Notes: generated by a model from the letters alone, not told the origin. A DNA stretch of 64,000 nt from Cryptomeria japonica (GCF_030272615.1 NC_081409.1:529888291-529952290); one strand, 5' to 3'; numbered from the stretch's first letter, positions 1-12,297 are shown. Numbers and translations are program-made.

Positions 1-270
1 GTTTATCCCTAACCCTAATTTTTCAACATTACAATAACATTCATCAAAGTGTCAATCTTCTCCAATTTTACCTTCCCATCCTCTACCATATCTCAAACAC
101 AATGAAATTGAACATCAATGTGTTTTGTTTTGGCATGGAAAGTCAAATTCTTTACTAAGTAAATAACACTCTCATTGTCACAATAGATAGTAACCAATCT
201 CGCATCAAACCCAATATTTGAAAACAACCAATTAAGACAAATGAATTCCTTATAAGCATGAGTATATGCA
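1..270 (-). pseudogene. Copia RNase H fragment, C-terminal part
   Basis: Read on the minus strand this translates to the end of a Ty1/Copia RNase H domain. I see a KEFICLNWLF-like stretch, then CDNESVIYLVKN, then FHAKTKHIDVQFH and DMVEDGKVKLEKIDT, in the usual order of that domain. An in-frame stop follows the FH motif, so it is not functional. The fragment runs off the left window edge. On its right it is cut by a solo LTR at 271, and the upstream part of the same domain resumes at 4684. This is a different Copia lineage from the element at 10145-38191, judging by the differing RNase H residues. Confidence 0.85.
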
Positions 271-1170
271 TGTCATGCCCAAACTTTTAGGAAAAAATGG
301 AACAACAATTTTTTTTAAAACAACATAAATACATTAAATAATCTATATTAAAAATGCAATAGATAAGTTTTGTTTTAACTAAGGGTTAACTCAGGATTAA
401 AGAGTGGTTTACTAAAGTTGGTTTAATTAACTAAATCAATATGGCGACAATAATTAGAGAAGACTAATTATTCTCTAAAAGGGGTCATCACAATTTAATT
501 AATTAAATTAACTAAATTATTTAATAACCCCTAATTAAAATTTCTCCAACAATTGTTCAAGAGACATTAATTACCTCAACAGTATTTAAAAATACTCAAG
601 GCTAAATAAAATAATGTTAACTCATTAAAATAATTAATTGAACATACGTGAAATATACTTTTAAATATAACTAATAAAGTTAACCAAATCAATTATAATA
701 TTTGCCAAATAAATATATTTTATATTAAAGTCAAATTTAAATCCCCTAAGACATTTAAATTTCAACTATTAAACAATTAATAATTTTCATTAATAAAATC
801 CCCCAAAAGAATTTTAACCCAAACATCCATATTTATTTAAATATGAAAACTAACTATATAAAATCTCTCATTAATAACCCTTGTTAATAAAATTAAATCA
901 ATTATGTGAATAATATTTACCATATAAAAATTAATCCCTCAAAAACTAATGTAGGAACAACTTTCCTATTTAAATAATTAAAATGTAAATGGGTTTTAAA
1001 ATAACTTTCCTATTTAATTAATTAAATTGTAAATGGGTTTTACCCATTACAAATTGAAAAGAGTCCCCCCCCCCCTCTTTTCAATTTTAATCATTTTAAA
1101 ATTTTGAACCCTAATTTGGGTTAGGTTATTTCTTATAACCTATCTTATTCTTTTCTTCTTTCCAAATGCT

Positions 1171-1258
1171 AACCCTAACCCGAAAATGGGTTAGGGTTGC
1201 TTATCTTAACACATCTTTTATTTAAATGCTAACCCTAACCCGAAAACGGGTTAGGGTT
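1171..1258. repeat. Two telomere-like hairpins in tandem
   Basis: Two copies 60 bp apart of a hairpin made from plant telomere-type units. At 1231-1258 the stem AACCCTAACCCG pairs perfectly with CGGGTTAGGGTT around an AAAA loop. At 1171-1198 the same structure has one mismatch. The LTR of element G carries a related 10-bp stem at 58061-58088, so this is an LTR feature and not a chromosome end. Confidence 0.85.
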
Positions 1259-1425
1259 GCTTATTTTAACATATCTTATTTTTTTTGCCTTTGGTGTGTG
1301 TGTGTGTGTTTGCTTGCAGGGTTTCATGGCGGCGAAGGAGGGAGGCCGAAGGCGCAGGGCAGAGGTTTGAAGGAGGCGGCGACACACAAGGGATGGCGGC
1401 GACGGAGGCTCTTAGCACCACTGCG

Positions 1426-1545
1426 GATACCCACAGTGGCGGCCGTGAGCCACTCACTGTGGTTACCCATAGTAGCGGCCCGTGCCATCCATTGTGGTTA
1501 ACCACAGTGGCGGCAACCACCCACTGTGTTTTACCATAGTGGCTC
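1426..1545. repeat. Imperfect tandem repeats with CCACAGTGGCGG core, in LTR
   Basis: About four imperfect units of 32-35 bp begin near 1426, 1461, 1496 and 1528. Each carries a variant of ACCCACAGTGGCGG. The region is far more GC-rich than its surroundings. The matching part of the element G LTR (about 57700-57960) is richer still in CpG, suggesting this copy has lost CpGs to TpG/CpA. Confidence 0.65.
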
Positions 1546-4500
1546 GGCTAGGCCATAGCACACAATATTTTTTGTTTTTATATATACCTTTTTTAATTTA
1601 ATTTTAAATGCAAATATATATATATATATCTGTGTGTATATATATTTATATATATGTATACAAGAGCATAGCTAAGGGAAAATGTGCATTTCTGAGTATA
1701 TAAATTTTGAATATATGAATATTTACTATAGGTTTATATATATATATATGCACATTATGCTTATTTTGATCTGAATATTCAATTTTATTTAATCTTGAAT
1801 GTATAATTGCTACAAAATATTTGTACAAACTGCATAAACTATTTTTTTTTTTTTTTTAAACCAAAATATTAAATAGATGAAGAATAACAGAATATGATAA
1901 ATAACAGACTAGAGTAGATCCGTTTTCCCCTATTTTTTTTTATATCAATAACATATAGTTAATTTTTTTTGTTTTGATTTAATAATCCTATAACTAGATT
2001 TATATTCTTTTCACTATCATGCTATTGCAGAATGTAAAATGCAACATAATATTTCTATTTACAGCTGCAACAATCATTTTCAAAAAAAGACATTTAATAT
2101 AAGAAACTACAATATCTAATGTATTATCATTATCTAGGTTTGGTTATTTTTCTACTTAATATGCATTTACAGAATAGAAAAATTAGCAGAAATTAATTTA
2201 TTTACAACTTCAATATTAATCTTTCTAGAACCCATTGGTTTAATAATAGCAAGAAGCATTTGCCTATTAATTTTTTTTTGGTGTTTATCTATAGACAGAA
2301 ATAAATAATTTTTATTTTTTATAGAAAACTGCACTACTAACATTTAGATGATTCATTTCTTTCTACATTAATAATTAAAACAGAGTAAAATATCATTTTC
2401 CAATCTTTTTCCAGCAACTATATCAATATAGAAATAATCCAAAAATGCATTCATCTCATTTAAAGGATAAATACTTCAGGTTACAATACAATGCCTTTTC
2501 TTTATATTTCATGGCAAAACTTAGTCAAATAAATACTTTTTCTTTTCCACAACTTAAATACAATAAGAAACTCTTTTTCTTTTCTGCAACTGAAATACAA
2601 TAATAAACTCCTTTTTCTTTTCTGCAACTAAAATACAACAATAAACTCATTTTTATTTTATGCAACTAAAATACAATAAATAATAGGATCATCTCAAACG
2701 TTTTCCTCCAATCTTTTCCCAAGCAAAACCTGCAATAAAACTTGAAGGTTGTTACCATGGAGGCTCACCTCCCAACCTAGGCTTACTAGAAGCCACCCCC
2801 GACCTAGGAGAATTAAGGCTAGATGGGAAACACGCATTCAAACACATATAAACAGAAAAATCATAACATCAAAAGACACTCCCAATCCAAGGATCAAACA
2901 ATGTCACTTATGTGACTTTTCAAGTGGGGTGAAGGTGGACTAAGTACCTCGAGGAGAATTCTGCAAGTAGAGAACATAATGCCATATCAAGGCTGAAAAT
3001 ATAACACATCCACAAGTTCCAAACTTGTCCCTATAATCTCTTATGTCCCCCAAGGTATACAAGCCAACAAAACTCCCCTTATGACCCTCATTGCATAAAC
3101 AAATCACAATGTAGCAAGGGTCACAAAAATCCCTTGTGATTCACTCTCTTCCAAAGAGAGCCTCTCACTCATAGGCTGTCAAACAACCCTTCACCCCAAG
3201 GCCACTCTACCCTTCCAAGGGAGAGTTTGGCCTTGAAAACTCCTAAAATAATAACATAAAATAAAACTCAACCAAAACACATAAGGAAGAACTCTACATC
3301 TTCCTACACATATAAAAAAACAACAACAATGAGAAACAATTACAGAAACAATCTTTAAAAAAAAAAAATATATCATGCATGAGATAGGAGTTCAACCAAC
3401 CTTAAATCTCCCAAAAGGGTCAAAAGAAGTTGTAGGAGAGCTGCCCAAATCCACAACTTTTTCCTTCAAGACTTAGCCAAAATCTTCCCAAAACCTTACA
3501 AAAATTGTCTCTAAAAAATGGAGAGTGGGTGATCAAACTTCTCCCTCCCAAACTATTCCCTATGAAGACACTCCTCACTCTTTCCAACCCACTTGGGAAG
3601 GGTGAAGGATGTTTATTGGTTGGTCTTCCCAATAACTTACAGACTCTCTAGCCAAGACACCTCAAAAAAGGTAAAAGGAATGGAGAAGAGAAATGCCACT
3701 CATGAGGAGGGTTATCTAACCTAGGAAGGCTCTTCTAAAGATGAAATTCGGTCAACTTGGGAAACTCAATTTTTGGAGAGGCTAAACAGGCCCTAGGGAG
3801 TGGACACATGGCTAAATTTGGCCTTCATCCATAGGTACATCATATGGCCCACTAAAAATGCCCCTAACTTGACCCTAGGAGTTAGTTTAACCCCCTAGAA
3901 GTCCACCCAAAGTTTACCTACGGGTCAACCCTGAGTTGACCCTTCTAATGGCTCCCTATCCAAGGTTTTCTTGGGACCATTCTAGGATAATTGAAAAATA
4001 ATATGCATTGGTAAAACAAATTTCCTCCAAAAGGGACATGTCATTTCCAACTCATTTTACAACACGTGTCAAGTGACACCACAAAAAGAATTACACATCA
4101 CTAAAATACACATGGCAAATGCCCCTTCTCTTAGAATTTATAAATTAAACAATTTCCAAATTAAACATACATCCAAGAATAACATTTACAAATTCAAACA
4201 CATTTACAAATGAGGTGTTGTCTCTCCAAATAGACAACCCTTGATTTCACAATCGCACATGGGCCTAGGCTTCATTCTCCGAATAGTTTCCATGGTCACA
4301 TGGAATAATTTTCCTGCACATTAATAATTCCAAAAATCACATAAAATATTATAAAAAAAGTACAATTCAAACATCGCATACAATTTCAATTATAAAAATC
4401 AAGTATCCAATTATCTGATAACATCCACCTAAATAATCTACTAAATGACATCATCATCATAATCATGGAATTAAATCACCTATAGAGCATACGTCCATAG

Positions 4501-4683
4501 TTTCTAGTATAAAAATGAAGTACTGCAAATCAAAGTAAAAGACATAATCATATCAATGTTATCCACAACACGAGATCATATAAAATTCAAGTCCATAATG
4601 CATCAAAATATAGTATCCAAAATAGGTCCAACATGAAAATAACAGAAATGCTATGTTGGCTCGGGATAGGGCCTCACAATGCC

Positions 4684-4760
4684 ATATATTCTAATTTTTT
4701 CATGGACAAAGATACTATTGGAATCTACAAAACAAATGAGTTTCCTAAATAATCATGATA
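4684..4760 (-). pseudogene. Copia RNase H fragment, upstream part
   Basis: On the minus strand the sequence reads VSLSMKKLEYMAYT, matching the Copia RNase H stretch that normally reads LSTTEAEYMA. It leads directly into the fragment at 1-270 once the solo LTR is taken away. Farther upstream (about 4760-4900 on the minus strand) the frame shifts and similarity becomes too weak for me to call. The fragment shows that the solo LTR landed in an already resident Copia element. Confidence 0.75.
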
Positions 4761-6007
4761 TCCCAAATTATTTTTCCACTATTGTCCATATAGCTAAATC
4801 AAGAAAACTATACTAAAAGTTGAGTTCCTTGTATGACATAGTTCAATGTGTTTTCTAGCCCAAAAATCCTAAAAGGTAACACCAAAGCCTTCATAACAAT
4901 TCATAAGCCATATATTGACCCTATATAAAAATCACACCTTTGTTAAAAATCCTATTTGTCACCTAATAGTTTCATATCCTGCATAATTCCCCTAAAAATA
5001 CTTTTATATCCCATTTATCATCTTATATCGACCATCACAAAGAAAAATTATCATTTATCTCTATTTCATGGGATGGTTATCTTGTTATATTCATCAGCTC
5101 ATGAAACAATGACAAAGTATAACGAAGACTACATAATTATCGCAATTTTGCAAAATTTCTATCTCACTATGCCAAGTGACCAACAAAACACCAATTAAGG
5201 GTATGCAATGTATTGTGACATCGCTGTTCATAGAACCCAAGTTCTATTAAATTGAATATTCTACAAAATTGTGACAAGAAGAGTATCACCATTTTATGGG
5301 TCCCACATCCTATCACAATGAACAAGTTGCGAAATAATGATGAGAGGATTCAAGCCCATATAATATCACCATATTGCAAGGGATGATTTATAATAAAGAA
5401 AAGGTATAGTGATATAGCGATCACCTAAAAACATAAAGTGTATTGCTATTTTGCTAAAGGAGGTTATTAAGGGTTCCAGAAGGATGCAATTTAGTGATAG
5501 CTTAATGAATTATCGCTATATCACAAGGAGGATGTAAGTGGTACAAAACCATGTTGCGATGTAGTGATAATGGTAAAAAATGGTATCACCATATCGCAGG
5601 GAGTAAAAATAAAGGGGAAAGGAGTGTTGTGATATAGCGATACATGTTGTCACTATTTTGAAAAAGTAAAATGATATTTATTACATAGGTTTGTGATACT
5701 GTGAAAACAGTGTGCCAAAGCAAGTTGAGTATGATGTCAACAATGTCATATATCAAATTTTGAAAAGGGTGGCGGAGCTATTAATGGAATGAAATAATTA
5801 AATGCAAAAAAGACCTCAGGAGTCACCATTAATAACTGATTTTTAGTTCAATTTTCACATTTCAAGCTAAAGATTTGCACAAAGTAAGCTTTGTGACGAG
5901 GAAGAATGAGCCAGAGTTGTGTGTGAAAGCCACAAGTACCCAATTACCTCTCCAGCTGCCAAATTTGTAAAAGACATTTTTGTTTTCAGTAAAGAGAATA
6001 GGATTAA
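4761..6007. other. AT-rich intergenic stretch, no gene recognised
   Basis: I see no coding signal here on either strand. The left part may be the worn remainder of the Copia fragment. Between about 5215 and 5660 a short motif recurs in both orientations, for example GTGATATAGCGAT at 5409 and 5628 and its complement ATCGCTATATCAC at 5513, plus partial forms near 5217 and 5586. The rest is ordinary AT-rich sequence. Confidence 0.5.
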
Positions 6008-7747
6008 ATGCCTAAGGAGAAGGAAGAACCTAGGCAAAGTGAAATTATTAAAGGGGAATAAACTTCTGAAAGAAAACCTAGAATGCCAAACCCTGCTAAA
6101 AGGCCTATGCAAAAATCGTTGTTAGATGCATTACTTGGTTCGACAAACACAAGAGATAAAAATGAATTTAAAGATAAGATGGAGGGTTGCAAGGACGCCA
6201 ATATTCCCATCTCAGGAAGGCATATATTCTAGTATTTCTACAAAAACAAAGATGGGAAGATCCCTGTATCAAACCCCTAGACCCTTGACACTACTAAATT
6301 AATTATGCCTAATGTTTTTCATGGATGTTTGTTGGTAGATCATTACCACCCAATAACTAGAACTATCAGAATCCCTACTAGGAATCCTTTGTTGGTAATC
6401 ACAAAATCAACTATCATTGATTGTTTTATGTTGAACAAGCAAGTTGTTACCAAGGTTGACCTTGAACAGTTTGAAATGGACTATAATAGGCTACATAAAA
6501 CATTCAAGAAGGATTAAATCCCTTGTTATAGGAGGAGGGGTATAAATAATAAGCCCATAATGATTACAATCAGTGAGCCCTTCCCTATGGATGACTTTCT
6601 TGTGTACTTCCAAAGAACATATTTTTATTTATGCCAAGTGTTGGGAGAAGATGCTAGGGCCAAAATGCCTATATCATTGATGAACATGGCCATGAGAATA
6701 CAAAATTCTAAGGTCAATCTTGAATTTGATTATTCCTCTGAATTAGAAAAGAAAATTCATGATCAAAAGGTGGCATGGAGATAAAAGAAGATTTGTGATT
6801 TTTTCCACTATTCTTTGTTGCGTTATATGATCTTATTCCAAAATAGACAAGCCTTCACCCAACGGTTGAAATTGGTGATAGTGGATGAAAATGGCAACAA
6901 ATTACTGGTATAGTTCTGGTGTTACTTATGTGACATGAAATGCAAGGATGCTAATTATAAGGTCTTCTATGACTCCTTTATCATTACTATTTTTGGTTCT
7001 CTCAATCATCAAGTTGAATTATTATCATTGGATATAAGGAAGGTTTTGAGGCTACTAACCTTTGATCCTGAGAAGGGTCACACTCACAACTTTGCTGACT
7101 AGTTTTACATGGGAGATCACACCATAATCAGGGTATATGGGTGCCCCCAAACTCCTCATTTGTTACCCTTGTTTGTGTCAGATAGACTTGCTTTTCTAGA
7201 ATTCATGTGGCAGATGTTGTGGCTAGAAAAGGAAGAAGGGGACATTCTTGCCCCATCATATTACATTTAAATTTTTTTCATTGAATCTAATATGTTAGAA
7301 AAATTACAAAATTATATAAAGACCAATTATTCATTGAGGTCTGGTAAGGAGAGAGTGTGTGTTCCTAAGTATCACATCGATTCTTTTGTTAAAACAGTTT
7401 CACATGAAGTATTGATAGAAGAAGATCTGATTAGGAATTGTATATTATTTGGAGAAATTATAGAAAGAAGAAAAAAATGGCATGTTATAATGAGAATAGA
7501 GGAACAAAAGAAGAAGAAAGACCCTAATTTCCTAGGATTTTTCAATGAGGAAACAAATGAATTAAAAAGAATTGATTTGTGTCCAAGCAACTTTGAAAGA
7601 ATTTATGGTAAATCAACAGGCGGTGGGTCTCTACCAAAATAGGCCATAGTTACAATGTAAAAGAAACCCCAAGGGGTAGTTATTCATGATGAATCTAATG
7701 AGAAGTTTTTATAGATCGTCACTGTGCCACCAAATGTAGAGTGTGAG
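6008..7747 (+). pseudogene. Unknown large ORF with many in-frame stops, cut by element C
   Basis: I do not recognise this gene. From an ATG at 6008 one single reading frame gives plausible protein for about 580 codons up to the insertion point of element C at 7748. It is broken by roughly eleven in-frame stops (for example at 6059, 6515, 6782, 7640) and I see no frameshift. Several stops look like former CAG codons. The product would be mixed charged and hydrophobic, with a lysine-rich stretch near 7470-7530 and no zinc knuckle, DDE or RT motif. It is unlike ORF2 of the A/B/D elements. It could be a gene of another retroelement, a transposon accessory protein, or a decayed host gene. The 3' end is missing, and the sequence right of element C (47860 onward) is low-complexity and does not obviously continue it. 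Confidence 0.5.
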
Positions 7748-10144
7748 TGTAATGCCCACCAAAATACCCTAGAGAAAATAACTAAACTAACTAAAAAATA
7801 GAGTTAATATTTTTTTTATTTAAATTCACCTATCAATACAACATAGTACACTATCATAAAATCAAAAACATAGATTATCTCCATAACATTTCATAAAATA
7901 TCATGATCAAATCATAGTAACATATAACACAAGCAAAATTAACATCTTAACCATAAACATATATCCATTCATTCTTCCCTAGGGTATCTTAATGTCACTA
8001 CTTACTAGCAACATTTCAATAACATATCTACATCATGAAATCATTAAAAAACATTACAATTAAGTCCTATTCATTATTTTCTTATCACGAGATTATAAAT
8101 TTCCAATGTATAACTCCATAACCCGTCAGATATCCAAGTTCATTTAAGTACTAGATCAAATACTTCTATTCCCTTTAATATTACATCATGAAGCTATCTA
8201 CATATTTCTCCTACAATTGGAGTTAGATTATTTTCTAAAGATTACCCTCTACACAATACCTTAAATCACTAACCATACACATGTGCAAGAACATAACAGC
8301 AAGTACTAAATCACTTCCAAATAGGATCTCATGTTATAACACCAATTAAGATTCATATGCTATAATAAGAATGCACTAAGTCCAAACATCTTATTCTCTA
8401 ATCATCATAAGATCTCATTCCTATACATAATTAATACTTCCACTATATGAACCCTATGATAATACATCATTTTATTTCTTTTCAAGATCATAGTCATTAC
8501 ATAAATATCATAACCTATTACATAAGTGTTCAATTATACAAGAACATAGTCTTCTTTACATTTACAATGCCATCGTGAATGGACATTACAATAGTTATAC
8601 ATAGAAATTAGTTGCATGTTTATTAGCATAAACGAGAGTCATAGAATCCATAGCCATGTACACTAGCATTAATGAAGAACATACCAATGAAAGAAGGCAT
8701 CAAACCACCTAACCATGTGGAACCAAATAGGAACCACATTGTGTGCTAGGAGATGACATGGGGTTTCAACTCACACTTAGGACCTAGACTAACACCTAAC
8801 AACCAAGGGACTCAACATCACAACCACAAGATATCATCAAGAAACAAAGATCAAATCACAATACACGGCTAAATCAAACAATAAACTCCTAGATGCATAA
8901 GCAAAAAGTAAGGTATAAGGATAATGCACACATGCTAGCCTCATGTGGAATCCGTCTCAACCTTCGAGCCAAACAAGGGAGGTTGGTATACCACTTCAAT
9001 GATCTTCCCAATTCTAGATCCCAAAACCTCCTCCCTAGGATTCATTGGGACATAAACTCATTTTTACTATCTTAATTAAGTGTATCCTATTTACCCAAAC
9101 CCACTAATTAATTACTATGGTTATCACTTGCAATTAAACATTAACTCTTCATGTGTTTCTATAGGTTTAGACCCCCTCCTAGAGATCTATTGCTCATGAC
9201 CTAGGTCCTCCACATGCAAGAGCCCAATTTCCAAATCATGGACCATAACCTTAGGGTGAGAACATAAATCTAAACAACATCACATCAACAACATGAAGGC
9301 TCACAAGTAACATAAATACAGTCACATCACCATTGAGAACAAATATGAAACATAACATAAACCATACACCCCTGGGCAAACAAGAGCCTTCACAAGAATC
9401 AATCTAATAATGCACCAAGAATAAATGTGAAATCAAGAGATAATACAAAGCATGTACAACCCTCAACAGTGAGGCAAAACCAACCCACTGGAGCTTTGAT
9501 AACTTTCCTGAACATTAAGGAAATTCTCCCTCTTGCTGGACCAATACAACATGCATGTAACCTCCTCAATGGCGAGGAATGAAACCTCTTACTGGAGCAC
9601 TAATAATAATAAAATAATGAAAGATGAATCCATACAAAACTCTAGGGAACTCAAAGCAATCAAACAAGCCTCTAGAAGATACCAAAAATCAACCAACCAA
9701 ACCTAGAACACAAAAAATCCCAAAACCTACAAACTGCAAGCAGTTTTGCACTTCCAAAACCCTGAATAGTGTATTGAAAAAACATAATAGCACATATGAA
9801 TTGAGTTTTAACACATATGAAACTTATTTTAGTGCACATTATGCTTGTTTTAGTGCATATGACTCAGAGTGCAAAAATGACATAAAACAGACACATAACT
9901 TGGTAAAAATGCCCAATTTGGTTCCTAGTCTTGCAAATTGACTGAATATCACTCCTATAAGGTGTTGTAGGGTGAAATAACAATGAGGAAACACATAATC
10001 GATTCATTATGGGCATACAAGAGGAGATTAACATCAATCTCTTATCTCAACCGTACCTAGAAACACACAGAACTACATCCAAATTTTCTCAATGACTTGA
10101 GAGATACAATATTGCAAAAATATGTTGAATACAACATTTCAAAG
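7748..10144 (-). repeat. Element C left (3') LTR, first part
   Basis: Collinear with 43588-45967 of the right LTR at high similarity over its whole length, from the shared start TGTAATGCCCACC to the shared end TTTCAAAG. At 10145 it passes abruptly into Copia LTR sequence. The right LTR continues for about 1.18 kb more before similarity resumes at 38192 on the other side of the Copia. Short open frames inside (near 8893 and 9624) recur in the other LTR in shortened form and look non-coding. Confidence 0.85.
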
Positions 10145-10242
10145 TTCACTATTTTCTTCGGTATATTCTGGTATATTGAAAAAATAGGTTGAATTACTGT
10201 TTTGCATAGTTCAGTATTTTCTCTGGTATATTCTGGTGTGAT
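10113..10242. repeat. Imperfect tandem duplication across the element C/Copia junction
   Basis: Two diverged units of about 64-67 bp, starting near 10113 and 10177. Both begin ATTGNAAAAATA and both end GGTATATTCTGGT. Each unit contains the end of the element C LTR sequence followed by Copia LTR sequence, so the duplication came after the two were joined. Confidence 0.6.
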
Positions 10243-11305
10243 CAGATCATGTGCTGAGTTTTTGGGATATTGTTTGGGATGGTCTTGTGTATCTTCATTT
10301 CAGATGGTTCATGATTTGGTGCTCTACAAGTTATCTTTCTTCATGACAATTGTTGATTGGTTGTGTTATTGAGCTTTCAGACGTTGACCGATGAAGATTT
10401 GAAAAGTGGTGTTGGTGAAATTGTTCCAGATGATTCTAACGTGCTTGTTGGTGTTTCTTAGTCATTTCCTATTTGTTTTGGCGATTTGCATTGATTGTCA
10501 TGCAATTTTTTGGTGGTTTCTATCAATCAGTGCTAGTTTTCGTGTTATGCAGTTTTCTTGGTGGTGTAGCATGTTGCAGTTGATCTTGGCATGATTTCTG
10601 ATGGAGTTGTGCATTTGGGAATTTTTTTTGGGACCATGTTATGCCATGTAAACCATTATATTGGTCTGGTGGTTGATATTTATATCATGTGATGTAATTT
10701 TGTAATTGAGGGTTGAGGGTTTAGTTGACCTTGTTGTCAAGGTTGATTAATTGTATATATAGGTGATATAGTCATGTAATTTGGGTGTTTATGTTGTGTT
10801 TGCATTATTAAAAAGAGGTTTGTGTGTGAACAGTTGATTTATCCTTCCGTGTTGAGTTTGAGGTGAGATTGGTGTTGCAGGGAAGACAATTGTGCGTAAA
10901 CAAAACTGTAATCAAGCATTTGGAGATGCTATTCTTTTAGTTCACTTCTTTTGGATTGTAGTTTGAATCTTATTGTAAGTCAGTTAGACTTCCCTGAGGG
11001 TTGTAGCCTTCTAGGCCATTATATTTGAGTGGTGAGCTCTAGGAAGTGTGCCTAAATGCATTTGCATTCCCCATTGTAATATTTTCACATACTACTATAG
11101 AGTATCATCTTACTATGGGTAGGTTCCCACCATGGTTTTTCCCTCAACCGGGTTTTCCATGTCAAAATCTTGGTGTTGTGTGTTGTTTTGTTAATTTTCT
11201 TACCTGTCTTATTGTTGCAATTTATCAGATCTGTGTTTTTTTTGTTATTCTGGTGAAGACTGATTCACCCCCCCTCCCAATCTTCCTTCTTGGCTACTGC
11301 TAACA
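10145..11305 (+). repeat. Copia 5' LTR, truncated at its start
   Basis: Matches the 3' LTR from about position 29426 onward, through the common stretch GTGTGATCAGATCATGTGCT, and ends CTAACA at 11305. The first about 133 bp of the LTR (29293-29425 in the 3' copy) are missing. A TATATATAGG block near 10753 lies where a TATA box would be expected and is shared with the 3' LTR (near 29977). The C-rich stretch ATTCACCCCCCC near 11263 is typical of the end of plant Copia LTRs. No gene is present, although short open frames occur near 10406 and 11046. Confidence 0.85.
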
Positions 11306-11307
11306 AG

Positions 11308-11319
11308 TGGTATCAGAGC
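11308..11319 (+). promoter_or_regulatory. Copia primer-binding site, initiator-Met tRNA type
   Basis: TGGTATCAGAGC lies 2 bp after the 5' LTR end. It is the complement of the 3' end of plant initiator methionine tRNA, the usual primer of Copia reverse transcription. Confidence 0.92.
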
Positions 11320-11361
11320 TAGATCCTCTGGTAGAAGATTAACCACTTGAGGAGATCCGAG

Positions 11362-11421
11362 ATGGTAGATCAAGGTGTTATCTTTAAGAAGGACAATCTG
11401 AGATTTGATGGAAGTAACTAT
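11362..11421 (+). pseudogene. Copia gag, first 20 codons, cut by A1
   Basis: The ATG at 11362 opens a frame whose residues NLRFDGSNY match the start of plant Copia Gag, which typically has an FDGxNYxxW motif. The frame is cut by the A1 element at 11422. The tryptophan-containing continuation is found after A1 at 24810. The 5-bp target ACTAT is duplicated at 11417-11421 and 24805-24809. Confidence 0.85.
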
Positions 11422-12229
11422 TGTTGGAAATTGACACTCATTGGAATCATTTTGTTGTCATTGATGGCAACAAGATATGATGGAAGTCATAAACTGGCAC
11501 TAGGAAGCATATACCGATAGATATCGGCTTTGGAGCATTCAGGGTTGCACCGACATCGACATAAATACTTATTTGGAAGCCGACATCAAGGAGGATTTAT
11601 GTAAATCATTTTTTAATTAATATTTTCAAGGCTGACATTTTTGTAAATATATTGTAAGTTGACATAAGGCATATCATTTGTAGTAGGTATATAGGTCAGT
11701 CTGCTAGGTTATTTTTGTAATGAAATGATAGATATGATATTTGTGGATATAGGAGAATATAGCAGAACTGTATGATGCAAAATATTTGTATGGGGATCAT
11801 TTTGTATGTGAATTCTATATCATGCAATGATATGTAGATATCTTGGAAAGCATTCTTGGAAGAGAAGAGATACTGGTAGTAGTTCAGAGTTTATGAATCG
11901 GTACAGAGTAGAACCAAAACTAGAACTCTATTTGGCATAGCAGATGCATTCTTGAGTTCATTTTCAGTAATTTACTTTGGTAGAAAGCTTGTAGTTAGTG
12001 AGGCTCTTTAATGATGAGCAGTATGCTCTAGGCAGTGTGCCTTCTTGCAAGTGCAGGCCCCTATTATATGTAATATCTTTTCATATGGCCAGTGAACTGA
12101 TATTGTGGGTCACAAATCCCACTGTAGTTTTTCCTCATTGAGGTTTTCCATGTATAAATTTTGTGTGTTATGGTGTTCATTTATGTGGATGGTTTATTTT
12201 CTTCTTGTTATATGTTTATTTGTTTACTG

Positions 12230-12297
<68 letters not shown>

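Larger units (their letters stand above)
271..4678 (-). mobile_element. Solo LTR of a Gypsy family related to element G (4.4 kb)
   Basis: The right end reads as the complement of TGTGAGGCCCTATCCC and the left end as the complement of GGGCATGACA. These are the same termini as the 5' LTR at 54632-58932, in opposite orientation. Shared internal landmarks include the block around 4213-4230 (compare 55149-55168) and the telomere-like hairpins near 1171 (compare 58061). Flanks are atgca (266-270) and atgcc (4679-4683), a 4-of-5 TSD. No internal region is present, so it is a solo LTR, presumably left by LTR-LTR recombination. Open frames inside it (for example near 1226-1540, 3191-3632) have no recognisable product. 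Confidence 0.88.

Noticed and set aside
1171-1258. Possible telomere or interstitial telomere array
   Set aside because: Only hairpin-forming pairs of two units inside an LTR, not a tandem array.
1226-1539. Overlapping open frames on both strands near the GC-rich LTR block
   Set aside because: They come from CpG-rich tandem repeats within an LTR, with no domain, and are not kept in the related LTR.
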